The position numbers and the translations under genes were made by a program. Below, piece by piece: positions 1-11,610 of a stretch of DNA of 64,000 bases. A model generated the notes under the pieces. The model was not told the origin of the DNA and did not search any database. It saw only the letters and a list, made by a program, of their open reading frames with translations. The stretch spans positions 37,975,077-38,039,076 of the forward strand of contig NC_060233.1 in the NCBI RefSeq assembly GCF_021155775.2, in the 5' to 3' direction. Every line of letters starts with the position of its first letter. The first letter of the stretch is position 1. Source of the stretch: Neodiprion pinetum. Taxonomy: Eukaryota > Arthropoda > Insecta > Hymenoptera > Diprionidae.

Positions 1-3000
1 AAATTTTCGGCTCCAAAAATAAAGAAAAAAGAAAGGCTAACCCCTTTGCATTTTAGGCGAAAATTTTCGCGATTTTGAAAAGTGCTGGAATCAATTCTTT
101 CAGGCACTATTGCGACGTAATTTTGCGAGAAAAATCGATTGGGCACAGTCCCAATACGCTGCGATCAACGCATCGAAAGTTACGGCCAAAAAACGAAAAC
201 CTGAATTTTCGACATTTTTCAGCAGGTGCTTTTTCCTTCGTCATTTCTCTGCTGTTGATCCCACGCTCTTTTCGCTGCGTTTTCTGAGTTCCTTGGGGTC
301 CAATTGGTCGGGCCAGAGTCATACGAATCAATTCTGAGACGAAAAATTTTTTGGTGAAAAAAAAAGGAAGGTTAACCCCTTTGTATTTTTGGCGAAAATT
401 TTCGCGATTTTGAAAAGTGCTGGAATCAATTCTCTCAGGCACTATTCCGACGTAATTTTGCGAGAAAAATCGATTGGGCACAGTCCCAATACGCTGCGAT
501 CAACGCATCGAAAGTTACGGCCAAAAAACGAAAACCTGAATTTTCGACATTTTTCAGCAGGTGCTTTTTCCTTCGTCATTTCTCTGCTGTTGATCCCACG
601 CTCTTTTCGCTGCGTTTTCTGAGTTCCTTGGGGTCCAATTGGTCGGGCCAGAGTCATACGAATCAATTCTGAGACGAAAAATTTTTTGGTGAAAAAAAAA
701 GGAAGGTTAACCCCTTTGTATTTTTGGCGAAAATTTTCGCGATTTTGAAAAGTGCTGGAATCAATTCTCTCAGGCACTATTCCGACGTAATTTTGCGAGA
801 AAAATCGATTGGGCACAGTCCCAATACGCTGCGATCAACGCATCGAAAGTTACGGCCAAAAAACGAAAACCTGAATTTTCGACATTTTTCAGCAGGTGCT
901 TTTTCCTTCGTCATTTCTCTGCTGTTGATCCCACGCTCTTTTCGCTGCGTTTTCTGAGTTCCTTGGGGTCCAATTGGTCGGGCCAGAGTCATACGAATCA
1001 ATTCTGAGACGAAAAATTTTTTGGTGAAAAAAAAAGGAAGGTTAACCCCTTTGTATTTTTGGCGAAAATTTTCGCGATTTTGAAAAGTGCTGGAATCAAT
1101 TCTTTCAGGCACTATTGCGACGTAATTTTGCGAGAAAAATCGATTGGGCACAGTCCCAATACGCTGCGATCAACGCATCGAAAGTTACGGCCAAAAAACG
1201 AAAACCTGAATTTTCGACATTTTTCAGCAGGTGCTTTTTCCTTCGTCATTTCTCTGCTGTTGATCCCACGCTCTTTTCGCTGCGTTTTCTGAGTTCCTTG
1301 GGGTCCAATTGGTCGGGCCAGAGTCATACGAATCAATTCTGAGACGAAAAATTTTTTGGTGAAAAAAAAGGAAGGTTAACCCCTTTGTATTTTTGGCGAA
1401 AATTTTCGCGATTTTGAAAAGTGCTGGAATCAATTCTTTCAGGCACTATTGCGACGTAATTTTGCGAGAAAAATCGATTGGGCACAGTCCCAATACGCTG
1501 CGATCAACGCATCGAAAGTTACGGCCAAAAAACGAAAACCTGAATTTTCGACATTTTTCAGCAGGTGCTTTTTCCTTCGTCATTTCTCTGCTGTTGATCC
1601 CACGCTCTTTTCGCTGCGTTTTCTGAGTTCCTTGGGGTCCAATTGGTCGGGCCAGAGTCATACGAATCAATTCTGAGACGAAAAATTTTTTGGTGAAAAA
1701 AAAAGGAAGGTTAACCCCTTTGTATTTTTGGCGAAAATTTTCGCGATTTTGAAAAGTGCTGGAATCAATTCTCTCAGGCACTATTCCGACGTAATTTTGC
1801 GAGAAAAATCGATTGGGCACAGTCCCAATACGCTGCGATCAACGCATCGAAAGTTACGGCCAAAAAACGAAAACCTGAATTTTCGACATTTTTCAGCAGG
1901 TGCTTTTTCCTTCGTCATTTCTCTGCTGTTGATCCCACGCTCTTTTCGCTGCGTTTTCTGAGTTCCTTGGGGTCCAATTGGTCGGGCCAGAGTCATACGA
2001 ATCAATTCTGAGACGAAAAATTTTTTGGTGAAAAAAAAAGGAAGGTTAACCCCTTTGTATTTTTGGCGAAAATTTTCGCGATTTTGAAAAGTGCTGGAAT
2101 CAATTCTTTCAGGCACTATTGCGACGTAATTTTGCGAGAAAAATCGATTGGGCACAGTCCCAATACGCTGCGATCAACGCATCGAAAGTTACGGCCAAAA
2201 AACGAAAACCTGAATTTTCGACATTTTTCAGCAGGTGCTTTTTCCTTCGTCATTTCTCTGCTGTTGATCCCACGCTCTTTTCGCTGCGTTTTCTGAGTTC
2301 CTTGGGGTCCAATTGGTCGGGCCAGAGTCATACGAATCAATTCTGAGACGAAAAATTTTTTGGTGAAAAAAAAGGAAGGTTAACCCCTTTGTATTTTTGG
2401 CGAAAATTTTCGCGATTTTGAAAAGTGCTGGAATCAATTCTTTCAGGCACTATTGCGACGTAATTTTGCGAGAAAAATCGATTGGGCACAGTCCCAATAC
2501 GCTGCGATCAACGCATCGAAAGTTACGGCCAAAAAACGAAAACCTGAATTTTCGACATTTTTCAGCAGGTGCTTTTTCCTTCGTCATTTCTCTGCTGTTG
2601 ATCCCACGCTCTTTTCGCTGCGTTTTCTGAGTTCCTTGGGGTCCAATTGGTCGGGCCAGAGTCATACGAATCAATTCTGAGACGAAAAATTTTTTGGTGA
2701 AAAAAAAAGGAAGGTTAACCCCTTTGTATTTTTGGCGAAAATTTTCGCGATTTTGAAAAGTGCTGGAATCAATTCTTTCAGGCACTATTGCGACGTAATT
2801 TTGCGAGAAAAATCGATTGGGCACAGTCCCAATACGCTGCGATCAACGCATCGAAAGTTACGGCCAAAAAACGAAAACCTGAATTTTCGACATTTTTCAG
2901 CAGGTGCTTTTTCCTTCGTCATTTCTCTGCTGTTGATCCCACGCTCTTTTCGCTGCGTTTTCTGAGTTCCTTGGGGTCCAATTGGTCGGGCCAGAGTCAT

Positions 3001-5310
3001 ACGAATCAATTCTGAGACGAAAAATTTTTTGGTGAAAAAAAAAGGAAGGTTAACCCCTTTGTATTTTTGGCGAAAATTTTCGCGATTTTGAAAAGTGCTG
3101 GAATCAATTCTCTCAGGCACTATTCCGACGTAATTTTGCGAGAAAAATCGATTGGGCACAGTCCCAATACGCTGCGATCAACGCATCGAAAGTTACGGCC
3201 AAAAAACGAAAACCTGAATTTTCGACATTTTTCAGCAGGTGCTTTTTCCTTCGTCATTTCTCTGCTGTTGATCCCACGCTCTTTTCGCTGCGTTTTCTGA
3301 GTTCCTTGGGGTCCAATTGGTCGGGCCAGAGTCATACGAATCAATTCTGAGACGAAAAATTTTTTGGTGAAAAAAAAAGGAAGGTTAACCCCTTTGTATT
3401 TTTGGCGAAAATTTTCGCGATTTTGAAAAGTGCTGGAATCAATTCTTTCAGGCACTATTGCGACGTAATTTTGCGAGAAAAATCGATTGGGCACAGTCCC
3501 AATACGCTGCGATCAACGCATCGAAAGTTACGGCCAAAAAACGAAAACCTGAATTTTCGACATTTTTCAGCAGGTGCTTTTTCCTTCGTCATTTCTCTGC
3601 TGTTGATCCCACGCTCTTTTCGCTGCGTTTTCTGAGTTCCTTGGGGTCCAATTGGTCGGGCCAGAGTCATACGAATCAATTCTGAGACGAAAAATTTTTT
3701 GGTGAAAAAAAAGGAAGGTTAACCCCTTTGTATTTTTGGCGAAAATTTTCGCGATTTTGAAAAGTGCTGGAATCAATTCTCTCAGGCACTATTCCGACGT
3801 AATTTTGCGAGAAAAATCGATTGGGCACAGTCCCAATACGCTGCGATCAACGCATCGAAAGTTACGGCCAAAAAACGAAAACCTGAATTTTCGACATTTT
3901 TCAGCAGGTGCTTTTTCCTTCGTCATTTCTCTGCTGTTGATCCCACGCTCTTTTCGCTGCGTTTTCTGAGTTCCTTGGGGTCCAATTGGTCGGGCCAGAG
4001 TCATACGAATCAATTCTGAGACGAAAAATTTTTTGGTGAAAAAAAAAGGAAGGTTAACCCCTTTGTATTTTTGGCGAAAATTTTCGCGATTTTGAAAAGT
4101 GCTGGAATCAATTCTCTCAGGCACTATTCCGACGTAATTTTGCGAGAAAAATCGATTGGGCACAGTCCCAATACGCTGCGATCAACGCATCGAAAGTTAC
4201 GGCCAAAAAACGAAAACCTGAATTTTCGACATTTTTCAGCAGGTGCTTTTTCCTTCGTCATTTCTCTGCTGTTGATCCCACGCTCTTTTCGCTGCGTTTT
4301 CTGAGTTCCTTGGGGTCCAATTGGTCGGGCCAGAGTCATACGAATCAATTCTGAGACGAAAAATTTTTTGGTGAAAAAAAAAGGAAGGTTAACCCCTTTG
4401 TATTTTTGGCGAAAATTTTCGCGATTTTGAAAAGTGCTGGAATCAATTCTTTCAGGCACTATTGCGACGTAATTTTGCGAGAAAAATCGATCGGGCACAG
4501 TCCCAATACGCTGCGATCAACGCATCGAAAGTTACGGCCAAAAAACGAAAACCTGAATTTTCGACATTTTTCAGCAGGTGCTTTTTCCTTCGTCATTTCT
4601 CTGCTGTTGATCCCACGCTCTTTTCGCTGCGTTTTCTGAGTTCCTTGGGGTCCAATTGGTCGGGCCAGAGTCATACGAATCAATTCTGAGACGAAAAATT
4701 TTTTGGTGAAAAAAAAAGGAAGGTTAACCCCTTTGTATTTTTGGCGAAAATTTTCGCGATTTTGAAAAGTGCTGGAATCAATTCTTTCAGGCACTATTGC
4801 GACGTAATTTTGCGAGAAAAATCGATCGGGCACAGTCCCAATACGCTGCGATCAACGCATCGAAAGTTACGGCCAAAAAACGAAAACCTGAATTTTCGAC
4901 ATTTTTCAGCAGGTGCTTTTTCCTTCGTCATTTCTCTGCTGTTGATCCCACGCTCTTTTCGCTGCGTTTTCTGAGTTCCTTGGGGTCCAATTGGTCGGGC
5001 CAGAGTCATACGAATCAATTCTGAGACGAAAAATTTTTTGGTGAAAAAAAAAGGAAGGTTAACCCCTTTGTATTTTTGGCGAAAATTTTCGCGATTTTGA
5101 AAAGTGCTGGAATCAATTCTTTCAGGCACTATTGCGACGTAATTTTGCGAGAAAAATCGATTGGGCACAGTCCCAATACGCTGCGATCAACGCATCGAAA
5201 GTTACGGCCAAAAAACGAAAACCTGAATTTTCGACATTTTTCAGCAGGTGTTTTTTCCTTCGTCATTTCTCTGCTGTTGATCCCACGCTCTTTTCGCTGC
5301 GTTTTCTGAG
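1..5310. repeat. Satellite array, 334/335-bp monomer, 16 copies
   Basis: Near-identical monomers follow head to tail. A fixed landmark (the GGCGAAAATTTTCGCG segment) recurs at about 54, 389, 724, 1059, 1393, 1728, 2063, 2397, 2732, 3067, 3402, 3736, 4071, 4406, 4741 and 5076, giving spacings of 335 or 334. The 334 spacing comes from a one-base-shorter A run in the copies beginning 1059, 2063 and 3402. Copies differ at very few sites. The first 60 bases and the sequence after about 5310 are diverged, as expected at array edges or subfamily junctions. The monomer contains a perfect 12-bp palindrome (CGAAAATTTTCG) and short inverted arms (ATTGGG...CCCAAT). Every copy has open frames of about 75-124 codons on both strands; these come from the repeat itself and are not called as genes. 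No centromeric CENP-B box was seen. Confidence 0.97.
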
Positions 5311-5693
5311 CTCCTGGAGGTCCAGTTAGTCAGGACAGGGTCATGCAAATCGAATCCGAGACAAAATATTTTGCTCCGCATATGAGACAGTATTCAACGC
5401 AGTGTCCTGATTTAAAGACTTAAAAAGGTGATTGTCTGGGATTTTTTTTTTTGATAGGGAGAGATAGAACGAAGCTTTTTTAAACTTTGAGTGTATTTTA
5501 ATTCACATTTGATAGGTACAAGCAAAAATTTTTATCATCCAACTGTCGCAGAACGGCAGCGTTATTAGCTAACCCGTTAACTGAAGAATATGTCTTTAGT
5601 CAAAGGCTGACCATCGAAGGGCCTAGCCTCTTGAGTCTGGAATCGGCAGGAAAGATAAAGTGCGTATTCCTTGGCCAAAACGGTAAAACTAAG
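5311..5693. other. Array edge and unique spacer, no gene
   Basis: The first 70 bases still align to the satellite monomer but with many substitutions, so this is a decayed edge copy. The remainder, up to the foldback element, is unique sequence with a T run near 5440. No coding or RNA signal is seen. Confidence 0.6.
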
Positions 5694-6200
5694 TCATTAT
5701 ACATCATATCATACATCATAGATCATACATCATACATTATACATCATACATCATCATACATCATACGTAGTATTAAAGTACGAAACCAAAGTTCGGTTGT
5801 TTAGAAAGTGACGTCACCCAAAATTTTTTTTCTCGAAATATCAGCTAGCCGAATTCATCAGTATGGAAACAACGGCGCAGTTGAGCGAACGGATGAGAAT
5901 CGCGCTTCGCAGATTTCGAGTACCGGGTTCTCCTCCTCCTGGATCCTGCACTCCGGGTCGGCTTCTTGGTGCAACTCGTTTTCCAGGACAAGCGCTCAGT
6001 ACTTCCTACGCTCCAGGTACGCTACCTGGTGAAACTCGACTTCCTGGACAAGCGGTCCGTGGTTCTGGCTGTCCAGGTTCTTGATCTGGTGACTCTTGAC
6101 CAAGCGCTGCATAGTTTCTGCACTCCAGTTCCACTACCTAGTGAAACTCAACTTCCAAGAAAAGCGCTGCGTAGTTTCCGCGCCCAGGTCCGCTACCCCT
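5694..6200 (+). repeat. Left inverted arm of foldback element
   Basis: From outside inward: a CAT/ATA-rich terminal simple repeat to about 5770; the conserved GTGACGTCACCC block near 5809; GCTAGCCGAATTC near 5846; GAGAATCGCGCTTCGCAGATTTCGAG near 5895-5920, which is the reverse complement of 7496-7521 with a few changes; then degenerate minisatellite units with the theme CTACCTGGTGAAACTCGACTTCC. The open frames here arise because the units lack stop codons. Confidence 0.8.
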
Positions 6201-7320
6201 AACCACCTCCGATCACCTCCAATGACGACCGCTAACCAACTCGAGGTCCAACTCGAATCCTGATAAATATTTACAGTAAAAATTAGAACACAGTACAAAT
6301 ATTGTGTTAGTACGAATATAAATTTTGATTGACACATTTTACCAAAAAGATTATGAGAAAATTATAAAAAATTATAGAAATTTTATCAGCGCATTGATAG
6401 CGACTGAATTTTGGTTCGCGCGAAAAATGAATTGAAATAATTTATTGTAAACATGACGTGTGTAAAAAATTTTAGACAAAATATAATTACAATTGCCAAT
6501 CAATAATGTAACAATATTTCACTCACCGTGCACAAATCCTCGTCCTCCTCGTCCACCTAGTTCTTCTCGTCTTCCTCGTCCTCCTCTTCCTAGTCCTCCT
6601 GCTCGTCCACCTCGATCACTTGCAACCACTGCCAACCACCTTCAATGACCACCGCTGCCCACCTCGGGTTAGACCTCAAATACTAATAAATATTTTAAAT
6701 ATTAGAACATATCAAAAATATTGTGTAAGGATTAATGTAATTTTTTCTTGACAGATTTGACCAAGAAGATTACGAGAAAATAATCAAAATTATAGAAATT
6801 TTGTTAGCGCATTGAGAGCTACTGAATTCTGGCTTGCGTAAAAAATGAATTGAAATGATGTATTGTAAACGTGACAAGTATGAAAAATTGTAGATAAAAT
6901 ATAATAACAATTGCAATTAAATATTACGAAAATCTTCTACTCACCGTTCACAAATCCTCGTCCTCCTCGTCCACCATATTCTCCTCGTCGTCCTCGTCCT
7001 CCTCTTCGTCCACCGTTATCACCAACAACCACCACCAAACAACTCCAAAGACCACTGGTAACCACCTCGGGTTGTACCTCGAATACTATTCAATATTTTC
7101 AGTATTAGAACACATGAAAAATATTGTGTAAGGATAAATATAATTTTTTTAATGACAGATTTGACCAAGAAGATTATGAGAAAATTATAAAAAATTATAG
7201 AAATTTTATTAGCGCAATGATAGCTACCGAATTAGGGCTGGCGCGAAAAATCCTCCTCGTCCACCCCGTCCTCGTTGTTCTCCATGTCTTTCTCCACCTC
7301 CCGGTCCTCTTTGTCCTCTT
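6201..7320. repeat. Interior tandem units of about 400-420 bp
   Basis: Three related units follow each other, with the landmark TATTAGAACA or its variant near 6280, 6697 and 7102. Each contains a TATTGTGT(T/A)AG block, a GACA...ACCAAGAAGATTA block, GAAAATTATA, GCGCATTGA, and a CCTCGTCCTCCTCGTCC purine/pyrimidine-biased stretch. The third unit runs into the right arm. On the minus strand the biased stretch reads as arginine-glycine repeats in all three units (see the exon-like module at 6945-7085). Confidence 0.75.
6945..7085 (-). other. Exon-like RGG module inside the foldback element
   Basis: On the minus strand this stretch stays open for 141 nt, begins after a weak AATAG acceptor and ends at a consensus donor (G|GTGAGT). 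The frame ends in GGRRGGRGRRGEY and then GGRGGRGFVNG, an RGG-box-like composition. The sister unit at about 6536-6680 has the same donor and the frame GGRGGRGFVHG, but a stop near its start. The third unit (7246-7330) has RGRGGRGGF and then a stop. RGG boxes are common in RNA-binding proteins, so this could be a captured exon. It could equally be a GA-rich tandem repeat with a chance GTGAGT. There is no evidence of expression. Confidence 0.25.
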
Positions 7321-7751
7321 CTTGAAGTCGAGTTTCGCCGGGTAGAGGACCTGGAGCGCAGGAACCACGGAGTGCTTTTCCTGGAAGTTAAGTTTCACCA
7401 GGTAGTGGACGTTGAGCGCAGAAACTACGGAGCGGTTGTCCTGGAAGTCCAGTTTCATCAGGAAGCGCAGGATGCAGGAGGTAGAGAACCCGGTACTCGA
7501 AATCTGCGGAGCGCGATTCTCATACGTCCGCACTACCGCGCGGTTGTTTCCAGACTGAGGAATTCGGCTAGCTGATTTTCGTCTATATAGATCGATGATG
7601 TCGATAGAAAAAAAATTTTGGGTGACGTCACATTCTGAACATCCGAACATCCAAACATCCAAAGTTTGGTTTCTAACTTTAATATCATGTATGATGTATG
7701 ATATGATGTAAGATGTATGATGTATGATGCTATGATATGATGTATAATGAT
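7321..7751 (-). repeat. Right inverted arm of foldback element
   Basis: Mirror image of the left arm. Reading 5' to 3' on the plus strand it has about four minisatellite units (GAAGT..AGTTTCACCAGGTAGTGGAC..GAGCGCAG.. theme), then GGTACTCGAAATCTGCGGAG, GAGGAATTCGGCTAGCTGA, TTTTGGGTGACGTCAC, three direct copies of a C(A/G)AACATC heptamer-like motif near 7637-7658, and the ATGATGTAT terminal simple repeat. The 51.8-52.3 kb solo copy is collinear with this arm. Confidence 0.8.
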
Positions 7752-8015
7752 TTCAGTTTGCGAGAGAAATCGATTGGGCGCTGTCTCAATGGGCTGGGAG
7801 TAACGGATCAAAAGTTACAGCCAAAAAACGAAGAAATTCCTTGGTGATTTCTCTGCCGTCGGTACCTTGCTGTGATTCATTTCTCTTTTGCATTTCGTGG
7901 TGTCTTATCAGTCTAGAAAGGGTCAATAAATCGATCCTGCAACTGAAAATATTTCGCTCAAAGAGTATGGATTACCCTTCCGGATTTTTTAAAAGTGTTG
8001 ACACAGGGTCTGAGT
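7752..8015 (+). repeat. Diverged single satellite monomer
   Basis: Directly after the foldback element, the sequence TTTGCGAGAGAAATCGATT, GGGCGCTGTC, AAAAGTTACAGCCAAAAAAC and GATTTCTCTGC lines up in order with the array monomer (TTTTGCGAGAAAAATCGATT, GGGCACAGTC, AAAGTTACGGCCAAAAAAC, CATTTCTCTGC). Weaker similarity continues to a GGATTACCCTTCCGG stretch that resembles the monomer's GGTTAACCCCTTTG. It is much more diverged than any array copy, so it is an old relic or another subfamily. Confidence 0.7.
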
Positions 8016-9950
8016 CGAAACTGACATTTCGTTGATCCAGCAAGAGCAATAAATGCCTGGAAAGGAATCCCAACTGGTATTGTGAATTAAAAAGTTAGCG
8101 ATAAAAAATTACGCTTCTTCGACGCATGTTTTTTGCGCAGCAAGGTTGAAATGAAAAGTAATTTGGGATAAATGATGAAACGGTTGATCGAAGATATTAT
8201 GATTGAGTTTACTTCGAATTTCAGAATGTACATTTCACAGAAGTATAGTATATTTTATGTATCAACTTTCGACTCTCGGAATACAGTTCAATCATGGGAC
8301 TACAAATCTTGAATTAAATTGGTGCTTACGGACAGTGTAATAGCAAATGATCCAATAAGTACAATTTTTCGTAGATTGTTCACGAAACGCTGAAGACATG
8401 TGCTAATTCTGAAGATTGTGTATTTACAAGTATCTTCAACTAACTTCGCTATTTAAACTCTTACATAAATTTATAGCATGTAGGTGCCTTGGATCAACTG
8501 AACTCATTCAAACTTGATTCATTCGACACTCGATCATGAGGATTCGTTTTACGGTATTAGAATCATGAGCGTTTGATGATTCGAATACAGCATTTGACGA
8601 TCACATATGTGTATATGATGTATATTCTAATGTCAAAATTAATCTGAAGTATATATATATATACTTCAATGACGAACATTCAAAACAAAACAATAATATG
8701 AATTGCTATGGGCATGGAAGTTAATTCATGATTATCATTTGTCACTAATGCCAGCGAGCTCTCAAAACGTGTACATTCATTTATGTTTCCGTTGCAATTT
8801 CAATTTGCAAATATCGCGTTTCCAGTTGACTTCCAGTGGTGGGTATTGTGGTTTGACAATTCGTGGAAATTATGTTTCAGTGTTTATGTACCATTAGGTA
8901 AAATAATGTATATGCGTGCAAAGTACGTGGATTTCAATGGATAGATCGGTGGTGATTTGCATATAGTTTATTAGCCTGTTGTGATTGTTGTATATACAGT
9001 TAGTAATAACCATATTAATATTAGCATACTATATGAAGACTATATGTGTTACAGCAGAGCACAGTGAACTTTTCGTCATCTTCCTCTGAATACCCAAAAA
9101 TCTTTTCAAATATATTACGATTTTTGTTACAATTCAAAAGCAATATTCAAATTCGAAACAATTTATCGTAAATATTCGCAGTAGATACACACACACACAC
9201 ATATATATATATACCTACGTTGAATTTACAATTTCTGAAGTAAAAAATACCCCTTCCTAATTGATTACAAATATTTAATTTTGATTTCATTGGCTTTTCT
9301 TTCCTTTCTTTAAGTTTTCAATTGCCGCGAGTACACGCGTATGTATTTGTACATATACATACATACATACGTGAATACATACCGAGTACACAAAAAGAAG
9401 AAGAATTAGATAAAGTACGCAATGTGGGGCTTATGTGCTACAAGTCACAACGCCAGAGTGAGGGGCACCTCGTCTCCTGCATGGTCGCTCCGTTTCAGAA
9501 TCGTACTCGTAATAAGTCTGTGAAATAATACACGTATGGATAAATTTTTAATTTCTTCAATGACATACGTAATTTTATTCATTCTTGCCCAGTTTGTTCG
9601 TGCAGCGGTTGTGTTTTTTATTTTGCAAACAGAAATGAAATCATTTGCCGAAAGAATCCCGATGAAGCTTTACGTCAAGTTATAATAAACAATAATTACG
9701 AGACATTGCAGAAGCCTCGATACCGAATGAAATATCTGGGATGTCATGACAGGAGACAGAGGCGCCGTATATGAGTTTCTTTGGATTTGTCGTACATTTT
9801 TTCGCCTTTGATGTGATTCAACGTTGCTTCGACTATTATCGTTCAGCATCCTGCCGTATTAATATAGTATATATAGTCTGTACTGCACCCTTGTAATTCC
9901 CTTGGCTAGATCATACTTCGTATCGAGTAAATGCAACGCGGTCTACATGT
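8016..9950. other. Non-coding AT-rich interval
   Basis: No conserved frame, splice-bounded exon or RNA gene was recognised. It holds short microsatellites: a TA run near 8651, a CA/TA run near 9188-9213 and an ATAC run near 9352-9371. The short open frames have no similarity I recognise. Confidence 0.5.
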
Positions 9951-10074
9951 GAAGGGTTCAGTGCCAGAGTAGCCTAACCCACATTGTCGATAAGGCTCAT
10001 TTCAACTATCCTAAGCTAATTCAAAATTATGCTTATCGACAATGTGGACGAGGCCACTCTGGCACCGAAACCTT
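9951..10074. repeat. Long imperfect hairpin, about 44-bp arms
   Basis: 9951-9994 and 10032-10074 are reverse complements with about six mismatches. Perfect stretches include ACATTGTCGATAAG / CTTATCGACAATGT and GTGCCAGAGT / ACTCTGGCAC. The loop is about 37 nt. Weaker complementarity (about 17 of 24) extends outward on both sides. It could be a small foldback or MITE-like element, or a hairpin RNA precursor. No polymerase III box or flanking duplication was recognised. Confidence 0.7.
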
Positions 10075-11576
10075 CATACGTCGCCCACAATGCGGTTGTA
10101 TAATTACTTTCCAATACTTATATAAAATCAAATGAGACTTTCAAATTGTAAGTTCTTCTCTATCTATGACGAGTATATAGAGGAAAATATTTAGCAGATA
10201 TTATATAGTACGGTGACTAGCAAAGAGTGAGTCGAAACGTAAAAGAATATAATTTTACAATGACTTCTACAATCTCTTTATTTCGTGTATGTATAGTATT
10301 TTGGGAGTTTCAAATTTATATTTTCTGTCTTTCGATGTCTAATTTATTGAATATTTTTCTATGGAATTGACAAATTATGTTCCAACGAAACGTGCAGCAA
10401 TTTGAGACGATCGACGGGGTGGAACAGACGTGGGCCGCTCGCTTTCGTTTTCGACTGCGAAAACTACACGAGGTACGGATTGACATTTTATCATTACCAT
10501 AGGAAAAACTCAATACCTATAATGTGCTGTATTATCTCATTAGCTACAGTACAGTCGACCTGTTTCAGGGCAATTGAGACCTACCACTATCCATACAGGG
10601 TTTTTAATTTGTGCTGGATACAGGATGAAGGGGCACATTCAATTGATCACATACCAGCTACCATAATCATCACCTTTGACCTGGTGTTCTTGTACGAACA
10701 TTTCCCTAATTGTTTCTAGTAATTTCAATCTATCAATTATGCACATATTATAGCATTCGAGGTGTTACACGGTGACTGCGTAATGCACGCGAGGTATCGG
10801 GTAGAGATATACATATAATATACTTGACATGTATTAAACGTATGAGGACTACATATGAAGTGTAATATCTGCCGACGTCATACGGGGTGACATTTGCCAG
10901 AATTGTTACTTTGAATGCGCATAATCAATCGCCTAAGTAAGTAATGATTATGGAAGTGTTTTAAGATTATTGCCGTCTTTGTACAGTGTATATTATATAT
11001 ATTTATAACATTGAAAAGAAAGATTTATATGAGAAAAATTTTATATAATATACTCGCTCCCGGAAGGTGCGAGACATAATATGTATATATATACATGTAC
11101 ATGTATAATATATATATTAGGCTGAAAACACCATTGATTTATTACTAAGAAGTAATTTCTAATACAGTATTTTTTATTTGAGAAATTTTCCTTGCTCTTT
11201 TTCATTTTCTAAATCGTCTGTTATTTTCTTTTATCATTATTTTTCATCTGATAATCATTCATCTATGAAATATCTACGATAAAAAGTTTTTCATATTCTT
11301 TTTTTTTTTTTGATTTTTTTTAAATTTAATTTCATGCTACAATTTAGGTTTCCCTTTAAATTTTAATTAATCAATAATCTCACTTTGTCGCATCAACACC
11401 AAAGTATTATGCAACCTTTTTTTTTCATTAACTTTTAAATTTAATTAAAAATTTTATTTTCATTGTTTAACGTTTTCAAAAATTACGTTTTAGTTGAAAG
11501 TGGAATTGACACGCATATAAGGTTATTGAAGTAGCCTTTTTATAGCAAGAATAATAGTGCGGATGCAATAAAACAT

Positions 11577-11610
<34 letters not shown>

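Larger units (their letters stand above)
5694..7751. mobile_element. Foldback-type transposable element, about 2.06 kb
   Basis: The outermost 20 bases on the left (TCATTATACATCATATCATA) are the exact reverse complement of the bases ending at 7751. Homology continues inward in inverted orientation for roughly 430-500 bp: a degenerate CATCATACAT-like terminal repeat, a TTAAAGT...GAAACCAAA segment, the palindrome GTGACGTCAC followed by CCAAAATTTTTTTT, AGCTAGCCGAATTC, then a run of 54-60-bp minisatellite units. Long terminal inverted repeats built from tandem repeats are the hallmark of foldback (FB) elements. No transposase frame is present, so it is non-autonomous. No clear target-site duplication was found; the outer sequence is too simple to define it. 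The superfamily is not assigned. Confidence 0.8.

Noticed and set aside
75..5329. About 75-124-codon open frames repeated on both strands of the array
   Set aside because: They recur with the monomer, overlap each other on opposite strands, run across monomer junctions and resemble no family. They are a by-product of near-identical tandem copies.
5694..7751. CRISPR-like regularity of repeats
   Set aside because: The repeats are contiguous without unique spacers, in a eukaryotic foldback element.
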